Source: Auxenochlorella pyrenoidosa
Taxonomy: Eukaryota > Chlorophyta > Trebouxiophyceae > Chlorellales > Chlorellaceae
Assembly (NCBI GenBank): GCA_001430745.1
Contig: KQ482057.1
Location: 325,884 to 389,883, forward strand
Length of the DNA stretch: 64,000 bases
Direction of reading: 5' to 3'
A program made the position numbers and the translations under genes. The notes beneath the pieces are model-generated. The model saw only the letters and a program-made list of their open reading frames with translations, ran no database searches and was not told the DNA's origin. Position 1 is the first letter of the stretch. Every line of letters starts with the position of its first letter. Below, piece after piece: positions 59,916 through 64,000 of the stretch.

Positions 59916-62900
59916 TCAACCATGCGGTGTGCTCCCAAATGTGGGCGTGCTCCCCAGCACCATTGCATCGTCCAGCTCGCTATCCTCATCTGCACAGAGA
60001 GGGTAGGCCCAGCAGCAAGCCCTCGCAATCAGCCCTTTTGCCCGTTTGACAGGCGCGGCAGTAGTCACAAGGGAGCAGAAGGACTTGCTCGCTTGCAAGG
60101 CCTCCTGAACAACTCACAGTCGACAGCACGCGCTCAGCCGACGCTGTAAAACCCAAACACCTCTTCTTCCGGGCCGGAACCAACTTTGGCCCCGGACGAA
60201 AGCGCTTGCCAGAGCAAAAGATACACCAGGCCGCAATCACCATGCCCCAAATGCAGCTGCAGCTGAACGCTCTGCAGTCTCGCTCACCCTCATCGTATGC
60301 ATATTCTGGGGGCAGCTCAAGGTTCTGCTTCAGGCTGCCCATGTCGCTGAAGGCATCCTCACACTCCATCATACGAGTGCTGATGTAGCCCATGTCATAG
60401 CTGCGAATCATGGGCGAGGTGCCCAGGCTGGATGGCCGCGCAGCGCCGGGGGGTGGGGGTGGGGGGGGTGGGGGGTGGGGGGGCTCAAATGTGAGGAGCT
60501 GCATGTCAAGGCAGGCAATGAAAGGCAGAAAAGTGGCTGCTCCCAGTTGCAGATGGGCACACGACGACTCATGGCGCAGAGCTGCAGAATACGAGGGGAC
60601 TGTCCTGCCATTAAGTCAATGTGAGCGCACCTCAGCCCGCCCTTGCCCAGCGATTGTGCCATCCACTCGGGCCCCTGCAATGGGGCCACGATGGCAGTCG
60701 CTTCTAAGACAAGAGTTTCAAGGGCACAGGCATGGCATGCCAGATGCATTAGGTACCACAGAGAGGGGCGCTGCAAGTGTGCATGCTCTCCTGCCCGGCA
60801 CTTTGCCTTGCTCAACCTGCCAGCCTGCTCTGCACTGGCTGATCAGTTTTTCTGCATCAAAGGCAAGGGCACTGCCTTCACCAACCTGCACCACCGACTG
60901 GGGCTGGTGGGCATGCTGCTCGCTGGCACCGCCTGGGATGCATACAGCCTCGCTAAATGCCGCATGCGAGGCTGCGGGCACCACTTGGGAAGTAGGGGAT
61001 GCCTGCCCATGCTGCCAGGACTCCTGCTGCGAGGCCTGCAGCTGCGCCTGATAGGCCTCCTCCTCGGGCAGCGGGAAGTTGCACTTGGCATGTACTCCCC
61101 TGCACAGCCGCAGGTTTTGAGTAGACAGGATGTAATTAACACCGGCTTCTCGACGTGGGAAAACTCCCTGAAGCCACATGCCCATGCCGCCCATCTCCCA
61201 GCAGTCTCCCAGCAGGAAGAAGCCATCAAGATAGCCTCGACATCCGCGCACCTGATGGCCCGCGCCGCCTGGTCGTATGCCCGTGCAGCCTCCTCTGCCG
61301 TGTCAAATGTGCCCAGCCAGCGTCGTGCGCCCACGGTCGGATCTCGAATCTCAGCGGCCCACTTCCCCCAGGGCCGCTGGCGCACACCTCTGGAAACGGA
61401 GGCCAGATGCACAGCCAACAACAGGGGCATGCTTCAGATCTGGAACGTGGCCGGCTTGCTGACCTCAAAAAGCAGGCGTGCCTGTACCATGGGACTCGAG
61501 GGTGCAGCACTGCTTGCTTTCAAAAGTGCAGGTGCTGCAAAGGTGCAGTTTTGCATGCAGTCTTGCAACATCAAACAGAAAAGGAAGCCTTGCCTGTAGG
61601 CCTTGTTGCCTCCGCCTCCAGCACTGCTGCTTGGCGGTTTGGCTGTATGTGCAGCCGGCTGGCCGCCTTGCAGGCCCAGGCCTGCCGGTCGCACCTGCAC
61701 GGTGGGAAGACAGCTTGTGTTGACTACGAATAAAAGGACTGCTGTTAGGAGCACAGTTGCACACTAGACCATCTGCACACCCTATCCGCACCCCGCATGC
61801 CATGCAAGCCCTGCTTGTGAGCTAACAGCGGCAGCGCTCTGCATGACCCCTAGTGTGCATCATTGCCTGTGGAGCGCCCGGTGCCGGTGAGGCATCCTCA
61901 GGACGGGCAGAGGTACGCAGTTCCACTGCAGGAAGCGGGAGTGCAGCACACCAAGCTTGCCTCAGGCCTCTAAGTTGCCCACCGACACACCCTCCCGCGA
62001 GATACCTCCCGATGGCAACACTTGCCATCAAGAAAGTCGAGTCGCAGCAGTGGGCGTACCTGCCAGGGCGCCTGGTCGCGGCGCGGCCGAGGATGCTGCA
62101 GTTTGCCCGTCTGCAGAGCCGGCCGGCTCTGCCACTGGTGCGACATCAGCTGCTACGCCTGGCGATGCACCGCTGGACACCAGCATCCCTAGCTGTGGGG
62201 GCTGCACCTCAGGTTGCTGCGCCATTAGTAAGGGCCCCGCAACAGGTCGCGGTGCAGGACCAGCCGCTGGCAGCCCGGTGATGCTGGGCATGCGTGGTTG
62301 CGGCAGGGGCACTTGAGGTGGCAGTGGAAAGACTGAGGGTCGCGGCACGGGCAGCGGCCGTGCAGCGCCCTGCAGTTTGCGAGGAAAGGTGCAGGCAGTA
62401 CGGTCACTCCTCAGCTGAAAAAAGGGCTTGCCTGCCAGGCACTGACAGACTTTCTGGTAGAACGTTCCCTTGGCTTCTTCAGTACCCTTGATGCCTCCCC
62501 TTACCATGGGCAGGCTGCCCTGCATTGGCGGCCGGATTTGCGGGAAGGGGATTGCGGGCCGCGGTTGCTGCGGAAAGGGGATGCCCGGCCGTGCCACCCC
62601 CTGTGCAGGCACAGCGAAGCCCGCGCCAGGGCGCGCAACTACTGCTTGCGGCCCTGGCGGCCGCATTGCTGCAGCACCTGGGAGAAGATGGCACAAACAA
62701 AACTCGAGTTTGTGTCATCGGCCCTCAAGTGTGCTGCTCGCCTCCATGCAGCACTGACGCCAGGATGAAAACACTAACATCAGGATGAAAGCACAGACAA
62801 ACCAGCTCTTCCCTGCCTGCCTGCGACATACCTTGGCAGCCGAATATCGGCCGCGGCATAAGCATTCCTGTCGGTCCTTGCGGGGCGGGGGCCGCAGACG

Positions 62901-63042
62901 TGGGTGGCGCGGATGCTGCATGTGCAGGTGGCGCCCACGTGCTTGGCTGCGGCGCCTGCCCTGCAGCAGAGTTTGCTTGACCGCCAATGGCCGCGTGGCC
63001 TGCTGCTGATGGGGCATTGTCCATTGCGCGGGGAGGCTGCAA
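59916..63042 (-). CDS. AP2/ERF-domain transcription factor with long Pro/Ala-rich N-terminus
   Basis: A single AP2 domain is split by an intron. The exon at about 61410-61250 gives [47 protein letters not shown]. The next exon (from about 61105) completes it as [23 protein letters not shown] and WLGTF are ERF-type DNA-contact motifs (GCC-box class). Upstream exons carry a Pro/Gln/Ala-rich region ([31 protein letters not shown]), probably an activation domain. Downstream, a polyproline run encoded by a G-rich tract (60448-60482) is followed by [20 protein letters not shown]. The last exon (59989-59916) gives the acidic end [20 protein letters not shown], stop at 59918-59916. Starts at 63042 or 63024 are both possible. 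Exons between 61480 and 62030 are uncertain. Confidence 0.82.
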
Positions 63043-63703
63043 CGCAGCAAGTCAGCGAGTCCACGGGAGCTTGAGGGCAGGCGGCGCAAGCGGCGGTGCG
63101 TGAGATCTTCCTGGCTGTCAAGGGGGGCCCTGCAGTCCCACTTCCTCGGTCCAACCTGCAATCCAGGGCACCGAAAGGCCTCGAGGGGAGCGCACAAAGG
63201 GGGAGTCGGGAGTCAGGGTTTGCACGCGACTAGAAGGGAGAGCCATTCTGTCAATTCTTTTACGTCGAGTTACTGGGGTATACAGTACCTCACCGGCGCG
63301 GGGGGGGGGGAAGGTGCTGCGGGCTTGCGAGTTTCGCGGGAGTGGGGAGAGGCCTTCTGAATGGCCTGCTTTGTTTCCACAAGGCTGAGCAGCCTTTAGC
63401 ACTCAAGGCGAATTGTTTGAAAACAATTGGCTGCCGGGTTGTGTGGCCCGGACCAGGCGACGGCCTACAGGGCAAGAGACCTGCTCGGAATGACAACAGA
63501 CGGCATGAACATCTGCATGCGCATAGAAGTGGGCATACCGTCCAACGGGTATGCCACAGGGGCAGGCAGGGCAGGCACGCCGCTGTCATGAAGTTTGACG
63601 TCCAACACACCATGCGGCATGCCGCAGAACATTTTGCGGAGCCGTGGCGCGCAGGGTTAACAAGCTGCATAGACAAGCAAAACCCTAGAGATTTCAGTGC
63701 CGC
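63043..63703. other. Interval upstream of the AP2/ERF gene
   Basis: This should contain the AP2/ERF promoter. It holds a 10-bp G run (63301-63310). No convincing gene is seen on either strand. Confidence 0.5.
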
Positions 63704-63967
63704 ATGCTTGCTTCCAACCGGCCCGTCAGCAACAGAGCTCAAATTTACGACCACGACACGGGCACCACGCCGCCCCTGAAGTTGCAGCCTGCGCGTCAGC
63801 AGACAGGATTTTCAAAACCTGCATGCATCGGCGGTTCAAGGCAGCCGCAAGGGGCGGCCTTGTTCTCTGGGCGGAAGCCTGCCACGCCGCTGCAAGGCAA
63901 GCTTACAGCACTTTATTGTAGCGCTGGACTTCTCACTCAAGAAAGCAACCCTGTCTGTTGGACTTGA
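63704..63967 (+). CDS. Unrecognised ORF, possible first exon of a gene leaving the window
   Basis: The frame opens MLASNRPVSNRAQIYDHDTG and is polar, rich in Gln, Pro, Lys and Arg, suggesting a disordered N-terminus. It is divergent from the AP2/ERF gene. It matches no family I can name, and the stop at 63967 may lie beyond a splice donor. It could be spurious. Confidence 0.25.
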   Translation: MLASNRPVSNRAQIYDHDTGTTPPLKLQPARQQTGFSKPACIGGSRQPQGAALFSGRKPATPLQGKLTALYCSAGLLTQESNPVCWT

Positions 63968-64000
63968 TGGTGAAATGCCAGGCGAAACAATGCCCGCATA

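Noticed and set aside
60448..60482. G-rich tract as an independent repeat element
   Set aside because: It encodes the polyproline run of the AP2/ERF protein on the minus strand and is explained by coding.

Overview
The window is nuclear DNA of a photosynthetic green alga, most likely a trebouxiophyte (Chlorella/Coccomyxa-like). The reasons are a plastid MEP-pathway enzyme and a second protein with plastid-targeting leaders, AP2/ERF and RWP-RK plant-type regulators, dense short spliceosomal introns (about 60-300 nt), and chlorophyte TGTAA poly(A) signals. Conserved protein segments were read across splice sites by hand. Gene ends and family calls are therefore firmer than the inner exon map, and some first exons remain unresolved. 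I saw no tRNA, rRNA, CRISPR array or intact transposon.

Layout. 1-3959 (+): 3' part of NOC3, a ribosome-biogenesis/replication factor cut by the window edge. 4289-8598 (-): DXS, first enzyme of plastid isoprenoid synthesis. 8599-11352: gene-poor, with a 73-bp tandem duplication. 11353-13423 (+): TAF6, convergent with 13571-17469 (-): the SPB4/DDX55 DEAD-box helicase; a palindromic poly(A) signal lies between them. 17786-24821 (+): eIF3 subunit c, divergent from SPB4, with its start codon alone in exon 1. 25482-30232 (+): splicing factor SF1/BBP with two RRMs. 30747-32836 (+): plastid-type atypical SDR. 32966-55388 (-): a 22-kb TRRAP/TRA1 gene.

The right end is degraded or regulatory. 55438-56917 (+) is a truncated, frame-broken GUP1/HHAT-like MBOAT gene head-to-head with TRRAP. 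56942-57616 (-) is a small RWP-RK gene. 58764-59228 (-) is a two-exon relic of a dynein heavy chain (AAA5-AAA6 linker) with a frameshift. 59916-63042 (-) is an AP2/ERF factor. 63704-63967 (+) is an unrecognised ORF.

Most intact genes are core housekeeping: ribosome assembly (NOC3, SPB4), translation initiation (eIF3c), splicing (SF1) and transcription (TAF6, TRRAP). They are neighbours without an obvious joint pathway, although TAF6 and TRRAP can both belong to SAGA-type complexes. I found no new multi-gene system. The most unusual signals are the dynein relic, the broken MBOAT gene, recurrent GC-AG introns in four genes, the split eIF3c start codon and the shared palindromic poly(A) site.
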